Shown here piece by piece: positions 1-6,879 of a stretch of 11,942 bases of DNA. The stretch comes from Smithellaceae bacterium (GTDB lineage Bacteria > Desulfobacterota > Syntrophia > Syntrophales > JAQULV01), in contig JAQULV010000009.1 of assembly GCA_028718405.1 (NCBI GenBank), positions 1 to 11,942 on the forward strand, given 5' to 3'. Position 1 is the stretch's first letter. Each line of letters opens with the position of its first letter. A model generated the notes under the pieces. That model did not search any database. It was not told where the DNA came from and was given only the letters and a program-made list of their open reading frames with translations. Both the position numbers and the translations under genes were made by a program.

Positions 1-191
1 ACAAGACCCGCCACCGATGAGGGATCAAGTAACGCCGTCAGTGAAGACAGGCCGGGAACGGAAGAACCACCACCGGAGAGAAGACCCGTCAGCGACGAGG
101 TATCAAGCGCCGATAACCCTGGAAGGGCTGATCCTGCGGACAGAAGTCCCGTAATCATGGTGGGGCTCAGCAGACTCGTCAGAGTCGAGGG
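1..191 (-). repeat. Degenerate Leu/Ser/Gly-rich coding repeats at the end of the visible exported protein
   Basis: Within the minus-strand exported-protein gene, about the last 64 visible codons are built from variants of one unit. The unit opens with S-[ST]-L-T-[GS]-L-L-S, continues through a Gly/Ser stretch, and closes with PGLS-[AS]-L. Unit openings read STLTSLL, TMITGLL, SSLTGLL and SSVAGLV, and unit lengths visible here are about 11, 20 and 26 residues. The tract reaches the window edge, so its copy number is unknown. The DNA copies are diverged at synonymous positions, which suggests an old repeat rather than a recent expansion. Confidence 0.6.
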
Positions 192-1232
192 ACTCAACAA
201 GTTCATCACCGGAGCAGAAGCATTGGACAGGGAGGTCAACCCGTTTGTCAACGTGTCGGGGGAAAAATAACTGGCCAGAGGCGTATTGGCTATCACCGCC
301 CCCAGGTAGTCCACGGCACCGCCGATTCGGTTCACGTTGAGACCGGTTAAACTCACGATGCGTCCTGCATCGGTGACGACGCCGCTAAGGAGAACCGGTA
401 GACCCGTTAAATTTCCTTTTTCGAGAATGCTGACCGCGCTGCCGACATCTTTTACGGTAACGCCCACAAGTGTCACATCACCCGTTAAGGTCCGTTCTAC
501 ATGGAAGACCAAGTCGCCAATTGGTGACCCCATAAAGGGAATCATGTCGAAATAGCCCAAGAAAGATCCATCTGCACTTTCAATCAGAAGACCGGCGAGG
601 CTAACCTCGGTTCCCAGAAGACTCAGCACGTCGCCAAGGCCCGATATCTGGAAATTGAAGTCGGGCATACCCGGTATACTAGGCAGTCCCAGTGAACTCA
701 AAGCAGGTAAGGCGGGGAGTGCCGGTATCGGAAGAGCCGGCAAGTCACTCACGGGGATAAGGGCGATGACGTCCAGGCCTAACAGGGATACGCCATCTCC
801 CAGAATAGATACGCCACTACCAGTTTCTTCGACAACCCCTCCCACGCCGGATACAAGCCGACCGACAATTACGGCCCCTACCTGGGGATCAGCACTCATG
901 CCTTCCGTCTGGATATACTGCGTCAGGTCGGTGAGGGTATTTCCCAAAGATATGGCATCGTATCCGACTGTATCGGAAAGCCCCAGAAGGATGCTACTTA
1001 GAGAATGGCCGACGTAGGGAACAGACCCGCTGACCGTAACCGCCACAGAGGTCCCACCAGAAACGACGCCGTTACCAAGAAAAGTTACAGTCTCTCCCAA
1101 CATCGCTGCGCTGGCGTCGCCGCTTATGGGCAATGTCTGGCTCGAACCCACTGCGGGAAGAGAAATAGCCATGAGAGTAGATACAACAACTGCGAAGAGC
1201 AAAGAAGCAGCCCCCCTTTTCACCCTGTTCAT
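1..1232 (-). CDS. Exported low-complexity acidic protein, C-terminus beyond the left edge
   Basis: I do not recognise this protein. From the ATG at 1232 the frame stays open for 410 codons to the window edge. An ideal AAGGAGG lies 7 nt upstream of the start. The first ~30 residues look like a Sec signal peptide: a basic start (MNRVKR), a hydrophobic stretch from about residue 8 to 28, then small residues near 28-31. There is no lipobox Cys and no Cys in the visible part. The mature part is rich in Gly, Ser, Leu and Val. By hand count it has about 28 Asp/Glu against 2 Lys and 4 Arg, so it is strongly acidic. A Pro-Ala-Leu linker (PALPIPALPALPAL) lies near residues 170-185. Gly-spaced heptad-like units such as GVSILGDGVSLLGL occur before and after it, and a Leu/Ser/Gly repeat tract begins near residue 348. 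A surface-exposed or extracellular structural role is inference. A sorting signal such as PEP-CTERM or an outer-membrane anchor could lie in the missing part. Confidence 0.8.
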   Translation of the reverse strand, partial: MNRVKRGAASLLFAVVVSTLMAISLPAVGSSQTLPISGDASAAMLGETVTFLGNGVVSGGTSVAVTVSGSVPYVGHSLSSILLGLSDTVGYDAISLGNTLTDLTQYIQTEGMSADPQVGAVIVGRLVSGVGGVVEETGSGVSILGDGVSLLGLDVIALIPVSDLPALPIPALPALPALSSLGLPSIPGMPDFNFQISGLGDVLSLLGTEVSLAGLLIESADGSFLGYFDMIPFMGSPIGDLVFHVERTLTGDVTLVGVTVKDVGSAVSILEKGNLTGLPVLLSGVVTDAGRIVSLTGLNVNRIGGAVDYLGAVIANTPLASYFSPDTLTNGLTSLSNASAPVMNLLSPSTLTSLLSPTMITGLLSAGSALPGLSALDTSSLTGLLSGGGSSVPGLSSLTALLDPSSVAGL

Positions 1233-1258
1233 CGTACAACCTCCTTGTCAAAACGTTT

Positions 1259-1285
1259 ATAAAAAGGCAGAGGTCACTCTCTGCC
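1259..1285 (-). terminator. Terminator-like hairpin in the leader of the exported-protein gene
   Basis: On the minus strand GGCAGAG and CTCTGCC form a perfect 7-bp stem with a 6-nt loop, followed directly by TTTTT. The hairpin ends about 27 nt before the start codon of the exported-protein gene. The aminotransferase upstream already has its own terminator at 1418-1455, so this one may act as an attenuator in the leader. A 6-bp alternative stem (1270-1275 with 1291-1296) would exclude it. Confidence 0.55.
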
Positions 1286-1367
1286 GATAAGACCTCAAGA
1301 GAAGGAATCTCGTTTCTCAAGACAGAATATTGAGTTTGGGAAATGGGTTATTCAATACGCGGCAGAG

Positions 1368-1396
1368 ATTAAACCACAGCAAATGGTGAAAAGCAA
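1368..1396 (-). promoter_or_regulatory. Candidate sigma70-type promoter for the exported-protein gene
   Basis: On the minus strand TTGCTT (1396-1391) and TTTAAT (1373-1368) are 17 nt apart. The -10 matches consensus at 5 of 6 positions and the -35 at only 3 of 6. Transcription would start near 1361 and leave a leader of about 130 nt containing the 1259-1285 hairpin. An overlapping TGG-N10-TGC spacing (near 1377-1362) loosely resembles a sigma54 -24/-12 element but lacks the CAC core, so I do not favour it. Confidence 0.35.
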
Positions 1397-1417
1397 ACAA
1401 TATTTCCCAAAATGTCA

Positions 1418-1455
1418 TAAAAAATCACAGGCCTACATCCAGGTGAGTGTGGCCT
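1418..1455 (-). terminator. Intrinsic terminator of the aminotransferase gene
   Basis: Just after the aminotransferase stop, the minus strand forms AGGCC...GGCCT, extended inward by ACA/TGT across a one-base bulge, with a loop of about 10 nt. It is followed by GTGA and a run of six T. Spacing from the stop codon is about 10 nt. It separates the aminotransferase transcript from the exported-protein gene downstream. Confidence 0.6.
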
Positions 1456-1464
1456 CCTTCACAG

Positions 1465-2652
1465 TTAACGATTTGAAGCCTCGTCTATGGCCTCTTTGAA
1501 TCCACCCATGGCGTTCATGATGGTTGCGTCGTCAACGCAGTAAGCGATACGGAAATATCCCGGCCCACCGAAACCGGTGCCGGGAACGGTCAGGATGCGC
1601 CTCTTCTGAAGAAGACGGACGAATTCCACGTCGTCAGTTATAGGCGAACGAGGGAAAAGATAGAAAGCGCCCTCGGGTTTACGGAAACTATAGCCGAGCG
1701 AAGACAGACCGTCGCATAGGAGGCTGCGTTTTCTCTCGTATTCTGCAACATTCACCTTCACGCCCTGCAGGCAAGATATTACCTTTTGCATCAGAGCCGG
1801 AGCGTTCACGAACCCCAGTATCCTATTGCACAGGATCAGGGCACCCATAAGCTCTTCCACTTCTTTCATCTCGGGGTTGACGGCGATGTAGCCGATGCGT
1901 TCACCCGGCAGCGACAAACTCTTAGAATACGACGAAGCCTTGATGCTGTTTCTATAGGAGGACAAAACGCTGGGAACTTTGACATTGTCGTAGACGATCT
2001 CAGCGTACGGTTCATCGGACACCAAATAGAGATCCCGCCCCGACGACAGGCTTCTTTCCATCAACAGGCTGCCCAGGCCCCTGATCGATTTTTCGTCGTA
2101 CACCCGTCCGGTAGGATTGTTGGGGGAATTTATGAGGACCACTTTGGTCCGGTCAGTTATTGCCCGTCCTATCGCCTCCAGATCGAGAGAGAAGTCATCT
2201 CGCGTGGCAACGAATTTCGTGACGCCAGAGGCATTGTCGACGTAAAAAGGGTACTCGACAAAATAAGGGGCAGGAACAAGCACCTCATCACCTGGGTCCA
2301 GCAGCGCTTTGAAGATAACATTGAGGGCACCACCGGCACCACAGGTCATCACCACATGTTCAGCAGAAAGCTGCATTCCTTCTGCTTCGCACAGGGTAGT
2401 CGCCACGGCTTTCCTCGCCTCAGGGTGGCCTGCATTGGGCGTATATCCGTGAAGCCCGGCCTCGCTTGCTGTCATGATCCTGAGCAATTGTTCACGAAAC
2501 AATTCCGGAGGGGGAGCGTTCGGGTTTCCCAAGCTGAAATCGAAGACGTTTTCGCAGCCATACTGTTTCTTGAGATTGATGCCTTCTTCGAACATCCGCC
2601 TTATCCAGGATGCTTGCGCGGCGTAGTTACGGATTTTCTGGGAGATAGCCAT
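1465..2652 (-). CDS. Class I/II PLP-dependent aminotransferase
   Basis: This is a fold-type I, PLP-dependent aminotransferase of the aspartate aminotransferase superfamily (COG0436-like), 395 residues, the usual length. Family hallmarks are in order: a Gly-rich phosphate-side segment CGAGGALN (104-111), the NSPNNPTG motif (175-182, cofactor-contacting Asn), SDEPYAEI (212-219, Asp213 facing the pyridine nitrogen), SSYSKSLSLPGERIG (240-254) with the Schiff-base lysine at Lys244, and the substrate-carboxylate arginine in the FRIAYC segment (Arg368). It transfers an amino group between an amino acid and a 2-oxo acid in the cytoplasm. The substrate cannot be read from sequence: aspartate, alanine or aromatic substrates are all possible. 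The ATG at 2652 is preceded by AAGGGG at good spacing. The gene stands alone, with its own promoter (2703-2730) and terminator (1418-1455). A 295-codon open frame on the opposite strand is only its mirror. Confidence 0.93.
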   Translation of the reverse strand: MAISQKIRNYAAQASWIRRMFEEGINLKKQYGCENVFDFSLGNPNAPPPELFREQLLRIMTASEAGLHGYTPNAGHPEARKAVATTLCEAEGMQLSAEHVVMTCGAGGALNVIFKALLDPGDEVLVPAPYFVEYPFYVDNASGVTKFVATRDDFSLDLEAIGRAITDRTKVVLINSPNNPTGRVYDEKSIRGLGSLLMERSLSSGRDLYLVSDEPYAEIVYDNVKVPSVLSSYRNSIKASSYSKSLSLPGERIGYIAVNPEMKEVEELMGALILCNRILGFVNAPALMQKVISCLQGVKVNVAEYERKRSLLCDGLSSLGYSFRKPEGAFYLFPRSPITDDVEFVRLLQKRRILTVPGTGFGGPGYFRIAYCVDDATIMNAMGGFKEAIDEASNR

Positions 2653-2702
2653 AGGTTCCCCTTATCGGATTAACGGTCCTGTTGGGACCTGTCGGAGAAC
2701 TC

Positions 2703-2730
2703 TATATATAGGAAGGATAAACTTTGTCAA
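2703..2730 (-). promoter_or_regulatory. Promoter of the aminotransferase gene
   Basis: On the minus strand a perfect TTGACA (2730-2725) is followed 16 nt later by TATATA (2708-2703); shifting to 18 nt gives TATAGA. Predicted transcription starts near 2696, giving a leader of about 44 nt. That leader contains a small inverted repeat, GGTCC/GGACC, at 2675-2689. Confidence 0.7.
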
Positions 2731-2744
2731 CACGATTTGGTGTA

Positions 2745-2756
2745 GCGGAGTGCCGC
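2745..2756. promoter_or_regulatory. Small inverted repeat between divergent promoters, possible operator
   Basis: GCGG-AGTG-CCGC is a 4+4+4 inverted repeat lying exactly between the two outward-facing TTGACA boxes (2725-2730 and 2757-2762). It touches the plus-strand -35 box. The placement would suit a regulator acting on both promoters, but the repeat is short and could be chance. Confidence 0.25.
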
Positions 2757-2783
2757 TTGACAATTAACGACCGATGTCTTAAT
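2757..2783 (+). promoter_or_regulatory. Candidate promoter of the FmdB-type gene
   Basis: A perfect TTGACA -35 box (2757-2762) is followed by CTTAAT (2778-2783, 4 of 6 consensus matches) at a short 15-nt spacing; other registers fit less well. Transcription would start about 20 nt before the FmdB-type start codon. Confidence 0.45.
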
Positions 2784-2810
2784 TGAAGAAACTGGGAAGG
2801 ATCACAAGCG

Positions 2811-3020
2811 ATGCCCATCTATGAATATCAGTGCGAGAAGTGCCGTGCTACCTTTGAGGTCTTCTTTCGCTCTTCGCGCGATAAGGCTGACACCTCATGC
2901 CCCACTTGCAAAGGAAGAAGAACGAAGCGGATCCTTTCCGTCTTTTCGGCCAAAGGCACCTCTTCTTCTTCCGGCTGCGGCAGCTGCACTTCCTCACACT
3001 GTTCAACCTGCGGTCATTGA
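2811..3020 (+). CDS. FmdB/CxxC family zinc-ribbon small protein
   Basis: A 69-residue protein with the FmdB-family (putative regulatory, CxxC_CxxC_SSSS) signature. It opens MPIYEYQCEKC, as the family almost always does. Two CxxC pairs (Cys8/Cys11 and Cys30/Cys33) can bind one zinc, and the arginine-rich stretch GRRTKRIL precedes a Ser/Gly/Cys tail (residues 50-69) with four more Cys and two His. The family was named after a regulator of a formylmethanofuran dehydrogenase operon, but its molecular function in bacteria is not settled. GGAAGG lies about 10 nt upstream of the ATG. It precedes adk by 102 bp, and a separate adk promoter lies in that gap, so co-transcription is possible but not required. 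Confidence 0.88.
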   Translation: MPIYEYQCEKCRATFEVFFRSSRDKADTSCPTCKGRRTKRILSVFSAKGTSSSSGCGSCTSSHCSTCGH

Positions 3021-3049
3021 GTCCTCAAGGCTCTCCTTTTAATTTGCCA

Positions 3050-3078
3050 TTGCCAAAAGGACCATAATCCTCTATAAG
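3050..3078 (+). promoter_or_regulatory. Candidate promoter of adk
   Basis: TTGCCA (3050-3055, 5 of 6) and TATAAG (3073-3078, 5 of 6) are 17 nt apart, a good sigma70-type match. Transcription would start near 3085, about 38 nt before the adk ATG. The gap also holds TCCTTTT/AAAAGGA (about 3034-3059) and AGGTGC/GCACCT inverted repeats. Neither has a terminator-like T-run. Confidence 0.5.
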
Positions 3079-3122
3079 GTGCCGATCCCAAATTCAGCAC
3101 CTCAGGAAAGGAGTCTGTTGTT

Positions 3123-3797
3123 ATGAATATTCTTATCTTTGGGCCAAACGGCAGCGGTAAAGGAACGCAAGGCGCCATCGTGCAGAAGAAATTCGGCGTC
3201 CCCCACATAGAAACTGGCGTCATCTTCAGAGAGAACATCTCCAAAGGAACCGAACTGGGAAAACAAGCGAAGGGCTTCATCGACAAAGGCGAACTGGTAC
3301 CAGACGACATCACCGTTCCCATGATCCTAAACAGGCTCAAAGAAGCGGACTGCGCCAAGGGTTGGCTTCTGGATGGCTTCCCCAGGAACCTTATCCAGGC
3401 CGAGGCCCTTTGGGGCGCGCTGCAGAAAGAGAATATTCAACTTGATTATGTCATCGAAATCATCTTGGATAGAGGTACAGCCAAAAAACGCATTATGGGA
3501 CGGAGGCTCTGCGCCGTTGACAACAACCACCCCAACAACATCTTTATCGACGCCATCAAGCCCGCCGAGAAGAACGGCAAGATGGTATGCCGTGTCTGCG
3601 GCTCCGAAAAACTATCCACCCGCGCCGACGATCAGGACGAGGCGGCTATTGATAAGAGACACAACATATACTACGATACGAAGATAGGAACCCTGGCGGC
3701 GGTGAACTACTTCAAGGAGAGAGTGAAGGTGATCGGGCTGGACGGCCTTCCTGGTGTAAAGGAAGTCTCAGAGTCGCTCATGGCCAAGCTGGGCTAA
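3123..3797 (+). CDS. adk: Adenylate kinase, atypical zinc-LID subtype
   Basis: Catalyses ATP + AMP = 2 ADP in the cytoplasm. The 224-residue protein opens with the P-loop [10 protein letters not shown] (7-16, Lys13), with Asn-Gly-Ser instead of the usual Pro-Gly-Ala-type filling. The AMP-site motif is TGVIFR (31-36), so the Asp normally found in TGDxxR is Val. DGFPRN (84-89) gives the AMP-binding Arg88. The LID (about 127-180) is longer than usual and of a different type: GRRLC (Cys130), NNHPNNIF, then CRVC (Cys156/Cys159), then [13 protein letters not shown] with the catalytic-type arginines 167 and 179. Three Cys plus His136 could hold a zinc. I recall this subtype mainly from Desulfobacterota. 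GGAAAGGAG lies about 11 nt before the ATG. A strong terminator follows, then lepA. Nucleoside monophosphate kinase activity on another base cannot be excluded. Confidence 0.9.
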   Translation: MNILIFGPNGSGKGTQGAIVQKKFGVPHIETGVIFRENISKGTELGKQAKGFIDKGELVPDDITVPMILNRLKEADCAKGWLLDGFPRNLIQAEALWGALQKENIQLDYVIEIILDRGTAKKRIMGRRLCAVDNNHPNNIFIDAIKPAEKNGKMVCRVCGSEKLSTRADDQDEAAIDKRHNIYYDTKIGTLAAVNYFKERVKVIGLDGLPGVKEVSESLMAKLG

Positions 3798-3820
3798 ATA
3801 TTCGAGAGAAGAGAGCAACC

Positions 3821-3854
3821 GAAGGCCTTCCGGAGTCTCCGGAAGGCCTTTTTA
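3821..3854 (+). terminator. Strong intrinsic terminator between adk and lepA
   Basis: A perfect inverted repeat of 14 bp (3822-3835 with 3837-3850, one-base centre, so a loop of 3-5 nt in RNA) rich in GGCC and CCGG is followed by TTTTTAT. It lies 24 nt after the adk stop and ends about 20 nt before the lepA ATG. That leaves no room for a separate lepA promoter after it. Confidence 0.88.
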
Positions 3855-3873
3855 TCAGGAACGATCGACCTCC

Positions 3874-5670
3874 ATGAAACATATCAGGAACTTCAGCATC
3901 ATTGCCCATATTGATCACGGTAAGTCTACCCTGGCAGACCGGCTGATTCAGTATACCGGTGTGTCCGACGAAAGGACGTTCAAGGATCAGATATTGGACA
4001 ATATGGACATTGAGCGCGAACGAGGGATAACAATAAAGAGTCAAGCCATCTCTCTTCCCTACCGCGCGAAAGACGGCGAGTCCTATACCTTGAACCTGAT
4101 CGACACCCCCGGTCATGTCGATTTCTCCTATGAAGTCTCTCGCTCGCTGGCCTCATGCGAGGGCGTACTCCTTGTTATCGATGCCGCCCAGGGTGTGCAG
4201 GCGCAGACCCTGGCAAATCTCTATCAGGCGATGGAGCACAATCTGGAGATCATCCCAGTCATCAATAAGATCGATCTGCCGTCGGCCGACGTGTCGAGGG
4301 TTGTTGAGCAGATCGACTCGGAGTTGGGACTCGATCCCGAGGGTCATCTGGAGTGCTCCGCAAAAGAAGGCATTGGCATCGAGGCGATCCTTGAGGCCAT
4401 TGTCAAGAGAATCCCGCCACCCGACGGTAACGAGAATGCACCGCTATCAGCGTTGATCTTCGACGCCCATTACGATTCGTTTCGGGGAACCGTGATCCAC
4501 TGCCGTGTCTTCGATGGTGAGGTAAAAAGTGGCGACACCATCCGCTTCATGTCCAACGGTGCTACCTACCGCGTTGAAGAGGTGGGGCGCTTCCTGCTGG
4601 CCAGACAAAAACGCGACTGCCTCACAGCAGGTGAGGTGGGCTACATCATCGCCGGCGTGAAGACGGTCTCGGACGTCCGCACGGGAGACACAATCACATT
4701 GGATGATCGGCCCTGCACGAAGCCTCTTCCCGGCTTCAAGGAGGTCAAGCCGGTGGTCTTCGCCTCCATCTATCCCATCGCTTCCGACGACTACGAAGAT
4801 CTTGCCGTCTCCCTGGAAAAGTACAAGCTTAACGACGCCTCCTTCGTCTACGAGAAAGACTCCTCGGCAGCACTGGGACAGGGGTTTCGTTGCGGCTTTC
4901 TGGGGCTTCTCCATCTGGACATCGTCCAAGAGAGACTGGAGCGCGAGTATGATCTTTCTATTATCCTTTCCGTGCCCAGTGTCCGTTACCGCTTCACTCT
5001 GAAGGACGGCAGCGTCGTCTACGTGGACAACCCCACCCATTATCCCGACCAGGGCAGCATAGAAAGGGGCGAAGAGCCATATATCCGCGCGCAGATGATG
5101 CTCCCTGAAAAATACCTCGGTGCCGTTATGAAACTCTGCATGGAGAAGCGCGGGACCAACTCTACCATGAGTTATACAAGCCCCGGTCGTGTGGAACTCC
5201 TCTATGAAATGCCGCTGGCGGAGGTAATCTACGACTTCTACGACCGCTTCAAGTCCGTAACGCAGGGCTACGGCTCCTTTGATTACGACGTGATCGACTA
5301 CCGCGAAAGTAATCTCGTCTTGCTGGACATCCTCGTCAACGGTGAAAAGGTAGACGCCCTTTCGCAGATCGTTCATCGCGATCGGGCGCGGGCACGGGGA
5401 CTCCAAGCCTGTGAGCGTCTCAAGGAAGAGATCCCTCGTCAGATGTTCAAGATCGCTATCCAGGGCGCAATCGGCGGTGAGATCATATCGCGGACGACTA
5501 TCTCGCCTTTCCGCAAAGACGTAACGGCCAAGTGCTACGGCGGAGATATAACCAGGAAGAGAAAACTCCTGGAGAAGCAAAAGAAGGGCAAGAAGCGGAT
5601 GAAGATGATCGGTCAAGTAAGCATCCCGCAGAGCGCCTTCCTGGCCGTTCTGAAATCAGACACGGACTGA
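3874..5670 (+). CDS. lepA: Elongation factor 4 (LepA), ribosome-associated GTPase
   Basis: LepA/EF4 is a ribosome-associated translational GTPase of the EF-G family; back-translocation and initiation/assembly roles have been proposed. At 598 residues it is the standard length. The G motifs are intact: G1 AHIDHGKST (11-19), G2 GITIKSQ (51-57), G3 DTPGHVD (77-83, catalytic His81), G4 NKID (131-134) and G5 CSAKEG in the next ~30 residues. Beta-barrel, EF-G-III-like and EF-G-V-like domains follow. The LepA-specific C-terminal domain is recognisable by the basic segment [17 protein letters not shown] near 555-572, followed by a [10 protein letters not shown] end. The start [16 protein letters not shown] is canonical, although the Shine-Dalgarno is weak (AGGA 13 nt upstream). 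A strong terminator sits just before it. A weak TTGATA-N17-TACGAT pair inside adk (3649-3677) is one possible promoter. The long open frame opposite it is a shadow. Confidence 0.97.
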   Translation: MKHIRNFSIIAHIDHGKSTLADRLIQYTGVSDERTFKDQILDNMDIERERGITIKSQAISLPYRAKDGESYTLNLIDTPGHVDFSYEVSRSLASCEGVLLVIDAAQGVQAQTLANLYQAMEHNLEIIPVINKIDLPSADVSRVVEQIDSELGLDPEGHLECSAKEGIGIEAILEAIVKRIPPPDGNENAPLSALIFDAHYDSFRGTVIHCRVFDGEVKSGDTIRFMSNGATYRVEEVGRFLLARQKRDCLTAGEVGYIIAGVKTVSDVRTGDTITLDDRPCTKPLPGFKEVKPVVFASIYPIASDDYEDLAVSLEKYKLNDASFVYEKDSSAALGQGFRCGFLGLLHLDIVQERLEREYDLSIILSVPSVRYRFTLKDGSVVYVDNPTHYPDQGSIERGEEPYIRAQMMLPEKYLGAVMKLCMEKRGTNSTMSYTSPGRVELLYEMPLAEVIYDFYDRFKSVTQGYGSFDYDVIDYRESNLVLLDILVNGEKVDALSQIVHRDRARARGLQACERLKEEIPRQMFKIAIQGAIGGEIISRTTISPFRKDVTAKCYGGDITRKRKLLEKQKKGKKRMKMIGQVSIPQSAFLAVLKSDTD

Positions 5671-5702
5671 TCAGATACCCCGTGGCAGCACAAGGACTGA
5701 TC
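5661..5702 (+). repeat. Short direct repeat across the lepA stop codon
   Basis: CACGGACTGATC (5661-5672) and CAAGGACTGATC (5691-5702) match at 11 of 12 positions, 30 bp apart. The first copy contains the lepA TGA stop and the second lies in the 67-bp lepA-hemW gap. It may be the trace of a small tandem duplication or a coincidence. I see no promoter or terminator in this gap. Confidence 0.4.
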
Positions 5703-5737
5703 GCACCGTCGTTATTCAAAGTCCGAGGCCCCGTTCG

Positions 5738-6868
5738 ATGAGTATAGGAAAAACTCCCGGTCTGTATATCCATATCCCCTTCTGCCTCGGCAAATGTCCC
5801 TACTGCGATTTCTATTCTATTACAACACTGGAACTGATAGACCCTCTTCTCACAGCCCTTCTCGATGAGGCGAAAGCGCAGGCTCCGAAGTGGAAGGCCT
5901 TCGATACCGTCTACTTAGGCGGCGGGACACCATCGCTGCTTAGCCCGGCCCAGTTAGCACGTGTCATGGAAGGACTGCAGGAAACCTTCTCCATCTCCGA
6001 GGAAGCGGAGATCACACTGGAGGCTAACCCGGGCGACATAGATCTTCACTACTTACAATCGGCGAGAAAACTCGGTATCAACAGAGTCAACATCGGCGTT
6101 CAGTCGCTGCGGGACGATATCTTGACCTTTCTGGGCAGAAGGCACAGACGCAGGGAGGCACTTGCCGCGTTGGAAGCGGCACACGTGGCCGGATTTGAAA
6201 ACGTCGGTATAGATCTTATCTACGCCCTCCCGGGACAGAGCCTCGCTTCTTGGAGGGAGGATCTGTCGTACGTTCTGCAACTGCCGGCGATTCACCTTTC
6301 CTGCTACCAACTCACAATCGAGCCGGATACGCCGATGGGGACACGCCTTGCGAAAGGCGAGTTTACATCGGCTGATGAAGATACCCAGTCTGATTTCTTC
6401 TTGGCTACCGACGAGTATCTTGAACGGGGTGGATATATTCATTACGAGGTGTCGAATTTTGCCAAGGGCGAAACCTTCTATTCACGTCATAATCAGAAAT
6501 ACTGGAACCACTGCCCCTACCTCGGTCTTGGTCCGTCGGCCCATTCCTTCGACGGCCGCTCCCGCTTTTGGAACCACCGTTCCGTTGAAAAATACATTGA
6601 ATCCATAAAAGGGTCGGGTAATGCCCAGGAAGGATCAGAAATCCTCACTATGGAACAGCTGCGACTGGAGGCTCTCTTCTTGGCAATGCGCACAAGAAGG
6701 GGCATCGACCTTGATGCATTTAAGGCCGCGTACGATTGGGATATCTGGGAAGAGAAAGGTGACGTCCTGAAGGACTTGATTGAGAGGAAACTGGTGGCAC
6801 GGGAAGGACACATCCTGCGTCCGACGAGGCGCGGTCTGGCCGTTGCCGACAGCCTGGGACTCATCTGA
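5738..6868 (+). CDS. hemW: Radical SAM heme chaperone HemW
   Basis: A 376-residue radical SAM protein of the HemN/HemW group. The 4Fe-4S cluster motif is CLGKCPYC (Cys16, Cys20, Cys23) in the opening GLYIHIPFC context, followed by GGGTPS (61-66, SAM-binding side), LEANPGD (94-100), NIGVQS (118-123), SCYQLTIEPDTPM (188-200), YEVSNFA (236-242), RHNQKYW (250-256) and GLGPSAHS (263-270). The short N-terminus, with no extra residues before the cluster motif, and the overall length fit HemW, a heme-binding chaperone that delivers heme to membrane respiratory enzymes. They do not fit oxygen-independent coproporphyrinogen dehydrogenase HemN, which is longer and has an additional N-terminal stretch. 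GAGG lies 9 nt before the ATG. It follows lepA by 67 bp, a pairing seen in many bacteria. Its stop is 11 bp from the stop of the convergent regulator gene. Confidence 0.92.
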   Translation: MSIGKTPGLYIHIPFCLGKCPYCDFYSITTLELIDPLLTALLDEAKAQAPKWKAFDTVYLGGGTPSLLSPAQLARVMEGLQETFSISEEAEITLEANPGDIDLHYLQSARKLGINRVNIGVQSLRDDILTFLGRRHRRREALAALEAAHVAGFENVGIDLIYALPGQSLASWREDLSYVLQLPAIHLSCYQLTIEPDTPMGTRLAKGEFTSADEDTQSDFFLATDEYLERGGYIHYEVSNFAKGETFYSRHNQKYWNHCPYLGLGPSAHSFDGRSRFWNHRSVEKYIESIKGSGNAQEGSEILTMEQLRLEALFLAMRTRRGIDLDAFKAAYDWDIWEEKGDVLKDLIERKLVAREGHILRPTRRGLAVADSLGLI

Positions 6869-6879
6869 AGTTTTCCCAA

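Noticed and set aside
1128..1260. Short minus-strand frame starting at 1320 over the leader
   Set aside because: It has no ribosome site and overlaps the signal-peptide region of the better-supported exported protein in another frame.
1286..1413. c-di-GMP (GEMM) or other known riboswitch in the exported-protein leader
   Set aside because: The conserved GEMM core bases are absent, and no other riboswitch class I know is visible. Only the terminator and competing stems can be supported.
1786..2673. 295-codon open frame on the plus strand opposite the aminotransferase
   Set aside because: It mirrors a clearly real gene, has no recognisable domain, and its composition reflects the complementary codons.
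4447..5616. 389-codon open frame on the minus strand inside lepA
   Set aside because: LepA is conserved throughout this stretch. The antisense frame has no ribosome site or family signature and is a codon-bias shadow.
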